DNA of 46,597 nucleotides from Chara braunii (GCA_003427395.1 BFEA01000467.1:737963-784559), one strand, 5' to 3'. Shown: positions 1 through 10,766, counted from the stretch's first letter. The notes: generated by a model from the sequence alone, not told the origin. Numbers and translations: made by a program.

Positions 1-179
1 TTTTGATGTGATGTGTATTACAATGATGTGATGTGTGTCCGCTGAAAAGCGGGTCCAGCGTCCCTATACAGTGGTGTGTAGCTATGTCCTACAGTCAGAA
101 GCTGTCTGTATGTGTACAAAATCCATATAAGACTACATCCAATCTGTAGGAAGAGGAGGAGGAAGATTCACATGCCCCA

Positions 180-1248
180 GTGGAAGACAAGCTGACGAAA
201 GTGGCCCACTGGCTCTACCAGAATCTGCAGGACAGGTACCCGGGACATGGAGATGACTTCTGGGACAACACATACAGGGAACTGGTCCCCCTGTTGGAGT
301 GCAGCGCCACGCTCAAAAAGGCCCTGGAACACGGACTGCCGGAGAAGGTCGACTGGTCAAAAGTCTGTCATCGCCTGCTGACAATAGTGCTAGCTCGTTT
401 CCGGCCCCAGACTTCCGACAAATCCAGATCGGACCAGGAAACGGCCAGTGACCTGGTGCCTCTACAAGGAAAAAACAAATGGCAGCCTGGGGAGTCACTA
501 ACAGGCTTGACAGAGAACGCAGAGGGGGGCCGAGGGGAATAGGGGACTGAATTAAGTAAAGCTGTAGTTGAGGCAGGGTTGATGGGGAATGCAGAGGGGA
601 GTGGGGGGGTACAGGGGACTGAAACAGGTAAAGCCGCAGACAAATGGGATAAAGGAAAATGAAAGCCGGTTACAACAAGGAGTGGTGGAATCCTTGACAG
701 AACCACCGGACCCTCCAGGAGCGGATTTGGTTAGCAAAAGACAAAAAATGCGCCATTTATTGGAAAACGGCTTTGCTCCCCCCCCCCTACCTCGAGGCAG
801 GATCCTAGTGGTCCCAGTTAGGGAGAGAGGAGGAAAATGGGAGGTGGGCCTGACTGAACCCCCCCACGCCAGACATGGGGAAACCACCTTACAAGGATGG
901 TCTTCGGTACTCCCCCTCTGGTCTCCAGCTGGAGAGGGACTGTTTAAACAAGATCTGCAGTCCTATATGCAAAAGAACCTCCACACAAGAGCAGTGGCCA
1001 TGAGAGTGGCATCATCTGGACAGATCAACATTGCAGACAGAACTGTGTACATCCTTTGCGACCCGAACAAGGAGGGGGGCATGCAATGGGTCTCACGGAA
1101 CTCACTGCTCGATTTACAGCTTCTCAAAATCAGATCAAGTGCCACCTGGTCAGAGGAGGAAGTGCGGGGTATCTTCATCAGACTCCTCAGAGAGGGTCCT
1201 CTGTCAGGGTCGGAAGAATGGAACTCTATTGACTGGGCACGCATCTAA
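180..1248 (+). pseudogene. Unidentified broken ORF, about 355 codons
   Basis: I do not recognise this protein. The first part (180-542) reads in frame 3 and is rich in Trp, His and charged residues (it contains KVAHWLYQNLQDRY). It stops at TAG 540-542, and the same frame is open again to about 660. A frameshift then moves to frame 1, which stays open to the TAA at 1246-1248 (it contains LLENGFAPPPLPRGRILVV). There is no ATG at 180 (it is GTG). The frame continues upstream through an acidic Glu-run to an AG at 148-149 after a pyrimidine-containing stretch, so a splice acceptor and an internal exon are possible. A 72-bp in-frame tandem duplication lies inside. ORF1 of a LINE or a gag-like gene are the alternatives; no zinc knuckle or catalytic motif is visible. 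Confidence 0.4.
515..657 (+). repeat. 72-bp in-frame tandem duplication
   Basis: Two diverged units begin with GAACGCAGAGG (515) and GAATGCAGAGG (587). The offset is 72 bp, which is 24 codons, so the reading frame is kept. The TAG at 540-542 in the first unit aligns with CAG at 612-614 in the second. Confidence 0.7.
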
Positions 1249-1364
1249 AAAGGGGAGAGAGGAGGCGCCTGCTAAGCTGCCATTCTTTCATCAGTAGGGG
1301 GCTCGTTAGACACCCCGAGATTTTGCTCATCCTGACGGAGCCTGTCACACTCTGAAAGGGCGCG

Positions 1365-1760
1365 CGTTAGCGCTGAGCGGCGGGCTGGCAGCGAGGAGAT
1401 GGCTGCGTGCGGACAGCGCTATGCTGAACGCTGGTGGGGGAGGTGCTGGCTGGTTGGGGGAGGCGGGCGCTGGTGCCTCATGGCTGCGGGGCGCTGGCTT
1501 TTCGCGAGCAGCGAGGCGCTGACTGTTAGCGGGAAGTGAAGCGCTGGCAGCATGTGAGGGACGGGGCGCTGGCCACTTACAGCTGGCGCGGCATTGGCTC
1601 GGCAAGTGTATAGAGATAGTGTCTGACACGTGGCATACCGCAAGTTGTCGGCTCGAGAGAGGCGCTGATGCGCAGGCTCTGTGGTGAGGTGGATCGGAGA
1701 GAGGACAACGCTTTACACACGCGCGGAATCCGGAGGCGCTTGGCCAGTGCTACGTCACAG
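1365..1760. other. GC-rich island with recurring GCGCT(G) motif
   Basis: Across about 390 bp the core GCGCT recurs roughly ten times (for example near 1371, 1417, 1468, 1489, 1516, 1540, 1566, 1661 and 1735), usually followed by G and often preceded by A/G-G. No ORF on either strand here is convincing. It could be a CpG island upstream of the promoter-like sequence that follows, or a decayed short tandem repeat. Confidence 0.45.
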
Positions 1761-1903
1761 GCTGACGAGGCATCTGGCCTAAGGCACAGAGAAGAAAGGA
1801 GAACAGTGGCGGTGGCTGCTATTTGAACATTTTCCTGGTGTCTTCTACATTAAGTACTCCATAGCTGATGCCCTTAAGAGGCTGGAGAGCTCTTGCGAGT
1901 TGG

Positions 1904-1981
1904 CCAATGCTGACGTCGGTGGACGAAAGTGGAGTCAGCCCCACGGAGACCAAAGTGTGGAGATCGCTTGCCCTATTTAAA
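1904..1981 (+). promoter_or_regulatory. Candidate RNA polymerase II core promoter
   Basis: A CCAAT box (1904-1908), a CRE-like TGACGTC (1911-1917) and a TATA-like TATTTAAA (1974-1981) lie in conventional order within 80 bp, downstream of the GC-rich island. The only open frame downstream (2038-2490) is low-complexity and looks non-coding, so the driven transcript is unknown. A relic LTR promoter is equally possible. Confidence 0.25.
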
Positions 1982-2229
1982 GCTTCAACACAGAGCGGGA
2001 GAATTTCGTCAAGCTGGAGGATCATCATCAAATTTATATGTGTTTTTGTTTATTCTTGTTTGTATTTCGGACATGTTTTTCATCAAGAACACCGGGAGAT
2101 TCAAGATTGCAAGTTGTGGAGTACCATTATGTCATCTTCATGTGCATCATCTTTAGTAAACTTTCCACATTTATCTTCTGCGACATTCATCTTCTGTGTC
2201 ACATATTCTATTCGTCATTCACGTCGCCC

Positions 2230-2427
2230 GCATCCTTTTTGAGGGTAATCATCATCATCATTTCGCTTCCTCATCTTCTTCATGACCGTCATTCAGACTT
2301 CTTCGTCAACATCGTAATCATTGCCATCCTCTATTTTAGTTACAACAATAGTGTGCTGACAATCTTCCTCACCGATGCCATTAGGGTATCGCAAGTCAAA
2401 CGTTCCTTAATTATTTATCGCCAATTT

Positions 2428-2469
<42 letters not shown>

Positions 2470-2515
2470 TTCTACCAATCTGAATCTTAATCATGATTAT
2501 CATCATCATCATGGT
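2230..2515. repeat. CAT/ATC trinucleotide microsatellite cluster
   Basis: Several (CAT)n runs are separated by pyrimidine-rich sequence. The longest is an uninterrupted run at 2430-2469, with shorter ones around 2247-2262 and 2491-2512. The overlapping open frame that ends in poly-Ile/His is a consequence of the repeat rather than evidence of a gene. Confidence 0.85.
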
Positions 2516-3160
2516 TTCTTTATTCATTTTTTCTTCAATCAGTAGTTATCTCTGAGTTGGTGGTTATACTGTCCTCGCCCAGATTGATTATGGTCTAGTT
2601 GGCAGGTAGGTCGGTCAGGAAGGGAGCGCTACTCCGCAGGGGTAACACAAGGTGGGAGGTGATTGCCCTCTAGGGAGTAGACGCAGATGATGGGAGCTGA
2701 CCTGGGCTGGGGCTGGGAGATATGTATGGGGGCGCATTATCTCCTGGCGGAGGCAGACTAGGTCAGAGTGTTAGATTTGGGGTATACCTTTTGGTGGAAC
2801 TAGTTACTTCAAGGCAGAAGGGAATGGGGAGATGATCTCTCTCGTTGGGGCTGATAGGAACTTCATACTGATGGGGTTTCAGATCAGCGGAGGCAGCGAG
2901 AGGAGAACAGGAGAACAAGAAACGAGGGGAAAAGAGAGTATATGGAGGAAGGGGAGGAGTGGAGAGGAATAGCATCAGTATCCTAACATTAACAATCTTT
3001 TTTGTGATCATCTCAAGGTACTCATCCAATTTCATCTAATTTCATCTAATTTCATCATCAGAGAGGATTGTTATCAGGATTCTGATATTATTAGGTCCTC
3101 GATTTCTAGTTGACATTCTAAGCTTAGCTAATTTCATAATTGAGCCTTTTTTGTGTAATG
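2516..3160. other. No gene seen; unassigned spacer
   Basis: There is no recognisable domain on either strand. A short direct iteration of the ATTTCATCTA type occurs at about 3028-3055. The minus-strand open frame 2763-3035 has low-complexity composition and no motif. Confidence 0.5.
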
Positions 3161-3392
3161 GCCAGGTTGAGTTGGCGCCAGAACGACGCTGGCCAGCGCT
3201 GGGGCGATGCCCTGTAACCTGCTTGAGTAGGAGCTTGAGGCTTTGTTCAGAGGTTTGGGATTGCCGAGGGAGGAAGGCGGTCTACAAACTTGACTAATGG
3301 CTACAATCTGGTCGACGATGGTCGGAGCTGGGGTGGGTAGCGCTGCCCTGTAACCAAGCCAGATTGGAGTGTGAGACCAGGAAGAGGCCTGA
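3161..3392. repeat. Dispersed repeat X, copy 1
   Basis: About 230 bp with GCCAGAACGACGCTGGCC near the start, CCCTGTAAC in the middle and GTCGACGATGGTCGGAGCTG later. It recurs at 3684-3925, and its first about 100 bp at 28078-28184 (with a weaker match at 27786-27870). Copies differ by many substitutions and small indels, as expected of an old interspersed family. I cannot tell whether it is a SINE body, a solo LTR or a fragment of a larger element. Confidence 0.6.
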
Positions 3393-3683
3393 TTGGTGCA
3401 CAACATAGGCTCTGTTGTGTTTGGTTGGTTGGAATGGAAACGGGAAATTAGGGGTAGGATAGTATTTGAGTGCTGAGTAGACAATCACTTTGATTAGTCA
3501 TCATCTGTCTCTATTTCATGACCTCAATCATCCATCTATCATCCTGAGTTATTAAAAAAATCATTATCATCATCATCCTCATCAGATAAGTTAGCTGATG
3601 AGGACTCAACTAAATCAAATCCTTTAGTTTTAGGTATTATTATCAATTTTGCTGATTGTCTGATTGAGTTGTGAAAATGCACT

Positions 3684-3925
3684 TGCCGAGGTCGAGTTGA
3701 TGCCAGAACGACGCTGACCGGTGTTGGGGCATTGCCCTGCAACCTAAACTTCTAGGAGCTTGAGGTCTGGGAGAGAGATCTGGGGATTGCTGAGGGAGGA
3801 AGGCAATCCACTAATTTGACCGACGGTAACAATTCTGTCGACGATGGTCGGAGCTGGGGCGGGTATCGCTGCCCTGTAAATTAGCTAAACAGAGGGTGTG
3901 AGACTGGGTGGAGGTGGGATTGATA
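3684..3925. repeat. Dispersed repeat X, copy 2
   Basis: Same family and orientation as the copy at 3161-3392. It shares GCCAGAACGACGCTG, GGAGCTTGAGG, GAGGGAGGAAGGC, the TCGACGATGGTCGGAGCTGG block and CTGCCCTGTAA. This could be a local tandem duplication (offset about 520 bp) or two independent insertions. Confidence 0.6.
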
Positions 3926-4078
3926 TACAGTGCAACATTAGATGACAATTGCTGAAATTGGTACAATACCTAGAATTAGGATTGGGTTTCATGTTGTAGT
4001 TTTGAGTAGAGAACATTCTGATTAGCCGTTTTGATCACTTTTTTTAATGGTTAGTACTTAGAATGTGACTGGTTAGAT

Positions 4079-4270
4079 CATGATTCCCATTAGCAGAAAA
4101 TCATCAGTTTTAGCATCATCATCATCATCATCATCATCATCATATGTTGGTTACTCCGGGTAGACTGTGCGGGCCCCAGCCATGATTCCCATTAGCAGAA
4201 AATCAGCAGTTCTAGCATCATCATCATCATCATATGTTGGTTACTCCGGCTAGACTGTGAGGGCCCCGAC
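4079..4270. repeat. 102-bp tandem duplication around (CAT)n
   Basis: Units at 4079-4180 and 4181-about 4270 both start with CATGATTCCCATTAGCAG, carry a (CAT)n run of different length (4114-4143 versus 4216-4233), and end with a block beginning ATATGTTGGTTACTCCGG and finishing in GGGCCCC. Microsatellite slippage explains most of the length difference. Confidence 0.8.
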
Positions 4271-4321
4271 CTCAATGTTCTCAAATATCAATACAAGCCT
4301 TGGGCACTGGGCGCCTTAAAA

Positions 4322-4323
<2 letters not shown>

Positions 4324-4356
<33 letters not shown>
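4324..4356 (+). repeat. Poly-A tract, likely retroposon tail
   Basis: Thirty-three consecutive A residues directly before the LINE ORF2. They may be the 3' tail of an older retroposon into which, or beside which, the LINE inserted 5'-truncated, or an A-rich linker inside a longer LINE. Confidence 0.6.
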
Positions 4357-4359
<3 letters not shown>

Positions 4360-4381
4360 AGACAGGAAATTAATGAAATGA

Positions 4382-5158
4382 ATGGACTTGATTAGTGCCT
4401 TGTATGGTAGGGATAAAAACTGGGCAAAAAGGAAAAGAGAGGCCGATCTAGGCCTACTCTCCTTGAATATAAACGACCTTGCATCAACCTCCCCATCCAA
4501 AAAGCAAGCCATCTGGGATCAGATAAGGGGGGTAGAGGGCAAAGACTGGTCAGACGCAGTGTGTGTCCAAGAGACCCACCTGATGGACTCAGCAGAACAT
4601 CATCGAGCACATAAAGAGATCTGGCCCTACCAGGCCGTCCAAGCCCACGCTCCACGGCCAGGTAGTGCCGAAGTGGCCATTTGGTTACCACCGGACTCAC
4701 GTATTGATCCGATTTATTGGGCGGTAGACCAAGAGGAAGGAAGATGGGCACATGTTCTTGCAATGCTAGAACTGGAGGTTGTTGCTATCTTTTGTATTTA
4801 TGCCCCAAATGAGGCGGGAGCCAGAGTAACTTTTTTTGAATCTATTAAGGAACGGATCCTGCAGGGCATCCCGATTATACTGGCAGGTGATTTCAATGCA
4901 GCCCCAGACCGGTGGCTGGATAAATGGAAAATTCCATCCCCTTGCCCAGTATATATTGAGATGGACGAACGCTCTATAATTGACCTTTGTTCATCATTAG
5001 GGGTGTACGATACATTCCGAAGATCTCACCCGACAAAACATACTTTTTCCTGCTTCAGGAAAAATGGACTACAAAGGACCTCTAGATCGAGCATAAACCT
5101 GATCCTAGCCTCAGAAGACCTAGAAGGGGCTCTACAGATCGCCGATATTTTCCCATAG
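4382..5158 (+). pseudogene. LINE ORF2: AP-like endonuclease domain
   Basis: This endonuclease domain nicks target DNA to prime reverse transcription. In frame 2 I see LLSLNIN near the N-terminus, QETH (4568-4579), GDFN (4886-4897) and, where the family normally has S-x-I-D, the triplet SIN (5090-5098), so the catalytic Asp appears to be Asn. A TAG at 5156-5158 interrupts the domain before its final Asp-His pair, which is still present in frame at 5177-5182. The ATG at 4382 directly follows an in-frame TGA, so it is the first possible start in this copy. Confidence 0.85.
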
Positions 5159-7899
5159 AGCCTGTTTCCCGGGCTGGACCATGCAATGTGCGTCACCATT
5201 TTTTCATTCATAAAACGTCCTGATCAGGGACCAGGTTACTATAAATTAAATGCATCATTATTGTCATCATTCCAAACTCATATAAAAAAAACTTGGACAC
5301 ATTGGCAATCACATCGGCAGACCCTCTGCGACGACGTTCTGTGGTTTAACAATGGACTGGTCTTTTTGGCCAGGAAATGTGGCGAATTTTCAAAAGCTCT
5401 AGCGGCCAAACGACATTTTGAGGAAATGGCACTACAATATCAGTTAAATCAGTTAAAAGAACAGGAATAAAATACAAACCAGGAATCAGAGGAACTTTCC
5501 AGTGAAATTGAGTCAATTGAAACCCGACTAGTGGCCTGCATGTAACATCGGTGGCAAGGTGTCCGGATTAGGGGGAAAATGCGGAAACATAAAATAGAGG
5601 GAGCAATGGACTCCCGATTCTTTGCGATGGCAAGAGCTAGAACAGGGAGATCCATCATTGAGGCCTTGAAAGATCCAGCCCAGGAAAGAGCCCAGCCGGC
5701 CACCACCACCCCACAGTGTGTTCACATTGCCCGAGGCTTATTTCAAGAGTTTTTTAAATCGGAATGTAACAACCAACTGAAAGAACAAAGAGAAAAAGAA
5801 ATTGATGATTTTCTCACCCCTTTGCAAAATGCCCTCTTAGAAGACCAAAAGGAGGTGCTAGAGAAACCTCTTGAGAAATCTGAGATATGGACAACCCTCG
5901 TGCAAATGGAGGAGGAAAAAACCCCTGGCATCGACAGCCTGCCAAAAGAGTTCTGGGAATCGATGTGGAGCCCCCTTGCACAGGACCTGATGGACTACTA
6001 TCATGCGGTCTGGGAGTCAGGGCAGATGGGGGAAGTGGTGGGACAAGGGGTGTTGTCTCGTCTTTACAAAAAGGGTGACAAGATGAACATCCGAAATTAT
6101 CGACCTATCACTTTGCTGACAGTGGTTTACAAAATGGTGGCGAAAGCCTTGGCAAACCGCATGATTCCGATAATGGAGGATATTATCCACCCTGTACAAA
6201 CTGGTTTTATCAAAGGCAGAAAAATCCAAGATAATATCCTCCTCATAAATGAGGTATTGAAACTGTTACGTCAATCCAAACACAATGCAACAATAATCTT
6301 CATTGACTTTGAAAAAGCATATGATCATGTCGATTGGTTCTTTCTTGACAAATGCCTGGAAAAACTAAATTTTGGACCACGCTTCAAGAGATGGGTGGAG
6401 ATCCTGCACCACAGTGCCACAACAAGGGTGCAGATTAATGGGAGATTGACCCCCCTATTGGCTTGGAACGTTCGGTACGCCAGGGGGACCCCATCGCCCC
6501 GTTTTTGTTTGTTATAATTATGGAGGCGCTGACAACAAACTTAAGGACACATAAGAAGATCCAAAGAATACGGGTAACCTCTATCCCGGAAGAGGCAATC
6601 CCGATCTGCTCCCTGTTTGCAGATGATCTCTCCATTATGGTCGACGCCTCACCTGAAAACATGAGAGAAATCAAAATGCTGATGGATCGCTTTTGCACGC
6701 TGTCAGACATGAGAGTAAACTGGGGAAGTAAGACTGAAGGGTGGTGGATTCACTACCAAGGGAGTAGGCCACCAGAGTCTCCGCGGGTGAAATGGGTCCC
6801 AACCAACTCACCTATTCGGATCTTAGGAGTTCAGATGTCCACTGAAGGCCGTCCACCAACCAATGATGAATGGTTGACTCGACCGGTCCTAGAAAAACTA
6901 ACACGGTGGAAAGATCAACACACATCCTTATTTGGAAGGACTCTAGTAATCAACAATGTGGTGCTAGCGTCCTTATGGTACATGACAGCCATATGGTCAC
7001 TCAATAAGACGGCACTACGCCCCCTCCAAAGACAGGTAGCGACCTTCCTCTGGCGAGGAAACCACGAATGCAAAAACACAATCAGTAGAGTCGCCTGGCG
7101 TCCAATAATCCAGCCGAAGTCCAGAGGGGGCTTGGGGATTCTAGATCCTACCACACAGATTATGGCCTTGACCCTGAAATGGTTAAAGAGCCTCCTTTTT
7201 GATACAGAAGGCCCCTGCCAGCAGATGGCTCTACAACAGATTAGAAGGCTGGCCCCCCCCACCCCGGACAACATAGACCCGCTCGGGTGGTTAGAGGACA
7301 GATATTGGACCATACCTAGAAAGACAACGAAAACAAACGACGAACCAAAATCTGACAGACGAGCGGCAAGGAGAGATATAAAAAATGACCCCTTTTGGAC
7401 CGCGCTGCTCAGCACTTGGCGCGAGCTACCGCTCCCAGACAAGGTAGCCCCTCGGTGGTTGGAAGAAGTATTGAGGCAACCATTATTTGGGAATAGGTGG
7501 GTCACTGATTCCCATGGCTCGGTATTCCTTTGCACCGGGTCCCCTTGGAGGGGATGGGTGAGCAGAGACATCCTCAGAGTTGGGGATATCTGGGATCTAA
7601 ACACAAAAGACTGGATCACCGAAACTCAACTGAGGGAGCGACTGCGATATTGCCACAATATTGGAGAAGCTCTAGAGGAAATCATTTTCTCAATTCCCTT
7701 AGATTGGGTAAGGATTCTGAAAAAAGGGTCAACCTTGGAAGAAAGTGACTGGGTAGGGATCAGGGGATGTACAGACAAAGTAGGAAGCGTGGTGTTATCT
7801 GGCCGACCGGATAGAGAGGTGCTGGTGAGCCTCTTTAATATCAGAAATAAAAACAGGCTGGTCGGGACAAACCCGGAAGAAACAAGGTGGTTTAAATAA
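5159..7899 (+). pseudogene. LINE ORF2: linker and reverse transcriptase
   Basis: Frame 2 continues from the endonuclease through stops at 5468-5470 and about 5542 into the RT domain, open again from 5579. Visible RT motifs are NYRPITLL (about 6098), FIDFEKAYDHVDW (about 6299), RSVRQGDPIAPFLF (about 6478) and the catalytic FADD (6616-6627), followed by the thumb with LGVQMS. One frameshift to frame 1 at about 6465-6480 splits the palm between the first catalytic Asp and FADD. The frame then stays open to a TAA at 7897-7899 and resumes beyond it. The protein would be a multidomain LINE polyprotein of normal length, but this copy is dead. Confidence 0.88.
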
Positions 7900-8975
7900 G
7901 AGGAAATCTTTCGAATCCGGGTGCTAAAAGAAGAGGAACAGTGGTGGGCGTACAAACCTGATACCTCGATTGCACATCTTGCCTTCGATCCGACCGTTTG
8001 GGTCTGGACTACCCAGCTAGGCAGAGGCAGAACAGGAAAACAACACATCCACTTAATGACAGTCAAAGGAGCTTATCGCCTACTGCACCCAAAGTTGAAC
8101 CTAAACGAGGTAGTAAGTGAACATTCGATAAGACACCTAAACCTCGAACGGAACACCTTACGACCAATCAAATGGTTCAGACTCAGCAAAAATCACCGAC
8201 CAAGATCGCGTCTTTACAATGGCAAATGGAACACCGCTGCTTACCTACAAATGACTGGTTGATTGACCGTTCCTCTCTGGAACAGAAGGGTCTGGCCCTC
8301 CCCTGGTGTAAACTATGTATTGCCTCATACCCAGCAAGGAGGAGACCAGAAACAATTGAGCACATTTTTCTACAGTGCCTTAGGTCAGTCTGGTTATGGA
8401 GATGGTGGGACCGAGTGTGGTGCCTGTTAGGCACAACAACCCCATGGTCGTGGAATTGGCAATCAATCATGTGTGAAGCTTGGCAGTCGGAACAGACAAG
8501 CACCTTCGAAAGGAATATGTTCGCAGTGGGACGCAGAGCAGTCCTCTGGGCGATCTGGTGGAAAAGGTGCATCAGGGAGATGGAAGAAGTCTGTCCTGAA
8601 GGGCCGACTGTCATAGAGACAATCAAGCACTAGATCCAGGCAGAGCTCACAGTGCAATGGGAAAAAATAAAAGAAAAAATAACCTTTATGCATTCAAGAA
8701 CGGAAATTAAGATACAAATACAATCCTTCTGCAAAGACTGGCTGGGAGGGGAGCAAGGGGACTGGATAGCGGAAATACAGTGGAAAGGGGGGGAGGGAGG
8801 GGAGCGGGGGGAAGGAAGAGATAGGGAAAAAATAGAAAGAGACTATCACCTCCGCTTTCATGATTGGACCAGGATTGACCCCTCCATCCCGCTGCGGCCC
8901 CTCTCAGATTTCCCTGACCCCTTCCCACCGCCTGCAAACTCAATAGTCGAGACCCACTGGTGCACAGGTGCCTAA
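7900..8975 (+). pseudogene. LINE ORF2: C-terminal zf-RVT region
   Basis: After the TAA at 7897 the same frame (7921-8262) continues, then a frameshift near 8200 moves into frame 3. There a zf-RVT-type zinc finger is seen: LPTNDWLIDR, then C-K-L-C, then EHIFLQC (CCHC arrangement) and a Trp-rich stretch. This domain is common at the C-terminus of plant LINE ORF2 proteins. A TAG at 8631-8633 precedes a further 110 open codons, rich in Gly/Glu and ending at 8975, that are probably the true C-terminus. Confidence 0.75.
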
Positions 8976-9239
8976 AACATGCCTGATTGGTTCGATTGCT
9001 GTTTTTTCAGTTTTCCCTATTCATTCTGCACTAGAGCAGGCAATGCAAAAGGAGAGATAGGGAGGGGGAGGAATTAGTACGTACTAGCAAGATCTGGCAC
9101 CGGTCTCATGGTGAAGAGATTCCTCTACCCTGTTCAGTCAATCCCCTGGACACCAGGGCAATCAATGCTGGCAGGTGTCTCCCTTGGCTCTTTTGATGTT
9201 TTTCAGACAGGGTTCAAACTCTCATGTACAAGGAACGTT

Positions 9240-9370
9240 GGACCCGTTTTCCAGCAGGTGATGCTCCCCACCAATAGATGGAGCCACTCCCTAGGTGCTA
9301 GTGGTGTATGCTCTTATCAGCACCACTATCACTGAGGGGGATGTTTTTTGTTCAAAAAAAAAAAAAAAAA
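9240..9370 (+). repeat. LINE 3' end and poly-A tail
   Basis: The segment TTCCAGCAGGTGATGCTCCC to the A17 tail (9354-9370) is the 3' end of the LINE. TTCCAGCAGGTG, TGCTCCCCACCAATA and ATGCTCTTATCA are repeated in the same order, also ahead of an A-rich tail, at 14505-14628. A conserved 3' tail shared by different elements is typical of sequences recognised by one reverse transcriptase. Confidence 0.65.
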
Positions 9371-9617
9371 TCAAAAAAATTATGTCTGTATTCATTCATT
9401 GATTTATACATGTCCCCTGAAGGGAAAACCCTATCCCCTAGCATAGCACCATAGTAAACGAGGCATCAAGCCCAATTCTATCAATCAAGCCAGAAATTGA
9501 ACCCGTGGAGCATATATCCCGTATACAATGATGTGAAAAGATGTCATATCGCACCTATACTCACTGAGGGTTTGAGAGATAAGAGGCGATCAACCCTAAT
9601 CAATGCAGGGAGATCAT
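9371..9617. other. No gene seen; unassigned spacer
   Basis: AT-rich sequence between the LINE tail and the poly-Asn ORF with no recognisable domain or repeat. Confidence 0.5.
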
Positions 9618-9869
9618 CTATCCTATCCCTACCCAATGCCAGGAAAGGAGACACGAATCAGCATGAGAAATCACCGGACAGGGGTGGGGAGGACTGGTAA
9701 GTCGTACCTTCAACCACAAACCCCACTTCGCCAACCCCGACGAGCTACTAATCCCCCCCCACTGCGCTGATGGCGACATCTTCCCCATGATGGTGATAAG
9801 GAGCTTGGATGCACAACAACCCCTCTCTGCCCTGCTGCTCCCATGGTTGTTGTTGTCGGCGTTGTCGTG

Positions 9870-9904
<35 letters not shown>

Positions 9905-10326
9905 GGTCGTTGTCGTTGTTGTTGTTATCGCCGTCGTTGTTGATATTGTTGTCATCCTTCACGCCCTCGTCGCCCATTTCACCCAATCCCTGCTCACCGT
10001 CGTTGTTGTTATTAGTGTTGTTGTTGTTGTTGTTGTCACCATCCTTCACGCCCGTCCCGCCCATTTTGCCCATTTGCTGCTCGCCATTGTTGTTGAAATT
10101 GTTATTGTTGTTGTTGTTGTCCACCTTCCCACCCTTTTTGCCGATCTCGCCCATTCCCTGCATCTCCTCCACCACAACCACCACCTCTGTCATGAACTCC
10201 TGCTCCACCTCCCACTCATCCGCCTGGTCTCCATCACCCTGCTGCAGATGAGTGACACCGTTGTTGTTGTTGTTGTCATCGTCCTCCACGCCCGTCTCGC
10301 CAATTTCGCCCATTCGCTGCTCGCCG

Positions 10327-10393
<67 letters not shown>

Positions 10394-10766
10394 CAACCTT
10401 CCCACCCTTCATGCCAATCTCGCCCATTCCCTGCCTCTCCTCCACCACAACCACCGCCTCTACCATGAACCACTGCTCCACCTCCCACTCATCCGCCTGG
10501 TTTCCATCACCCTGCTGCAGATGAGTGACACCGTCGACGTCGGCACTCTCGGCGCCGACCTGAAAAGAGAGCGCCATTAGGTTCTCGCACCATCCTCCAG
10601 CTCCCCCCTCATGTTCATCCCTGTCCCACGGATCCCCATCACGACCCATCTCACTATCTACTTCCAAGTCCGCACACCCTGTAGTAGCCGACCACGTCTT
10701 CGTCATCGTGCCCACCATCGTCAGCATACGAGACGTCGTCTTTCGTGTAGAAAATAATATCTCCAT
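9618..10766 (-). CDS. Doubtful 382-codon ORF with poly-Asn cassettes
   Basis: The minus-strand frame from an ATG at 10766 is open for 382 codons. It has an acidic N-terminal part, then alternating cassettes: an acidic, Met/Gly-rich block (GVTHLQQGDG..., QGMGEIG, GEQRMGEIG) and long Asn runs from (AAC)n. A 273-bp (91-codon) unit is duplicated in frame, seen as GTGACACCG at 10525-10533 and 10252-10260, and a third partial cassette follows. No known domain is visible. The in-frame repeat length favours coding, but the (GTT)n composition also keeps other frames open (245 codons on plus), so it may simply be a compound minisatellite. Confidence 0.35.
9840..10535. repeat. (GTT/AAC)n compound minisatellite
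   Basis: Long GTT runs (longest about 10326-10394, others near 9871-9904, 10000-10035, 10103-10120) alternate with non-repetitive 80-150 bp blocks. The blocks themselves are duplicated with a 273-bp period. Confidence 0.85.

Larger units (their letters stand above)
4382..9370 (+). mobile_element. L1-type LINE, ORF2 region to poly-A tail
   Basis: A non-LTR retrotransposon read on the plus strand: endonuclease, reverse transcriptase, zf-RVT zinc finger, a short 3' UTR and a 17-A tail (9354-9370). Such elements copy themselves by target-primed reverse transcription. No ORF1 is recognisable immediately upstream, where a poly-A tract ends at 4356, so this copy is probably 5'-truncated near the start of ORF2. 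I found no clean target-site duplication. The last 130 bp before the tail recur at 14505-14628. Confidence 0.85.

Noticed and set aside
3172-3188. TGGCGCCAGAACGACG resembles a tRNA-Lys type retroviral primer binding site
   Set aside because: The other repeat X copies read ATGCCAGAACGACG at this place, there is no LTR upstream, and only part of the 18-bp PBS is matched.
4382-8975. Possible alternative genetic code, since the LINE stops are TAA or TAG only
   Set aside because: Elements A and B also carry in-frame TGA, and TAG replaces Trp as well as Gln codons; mutation explains all stops better than reassignment.
9843-10580. 245-codon plus-strand frame of Val-rich sequence
   Set aside because: It is the translation of (GTT)n; the minus-strand frame has better non-repeat composition.
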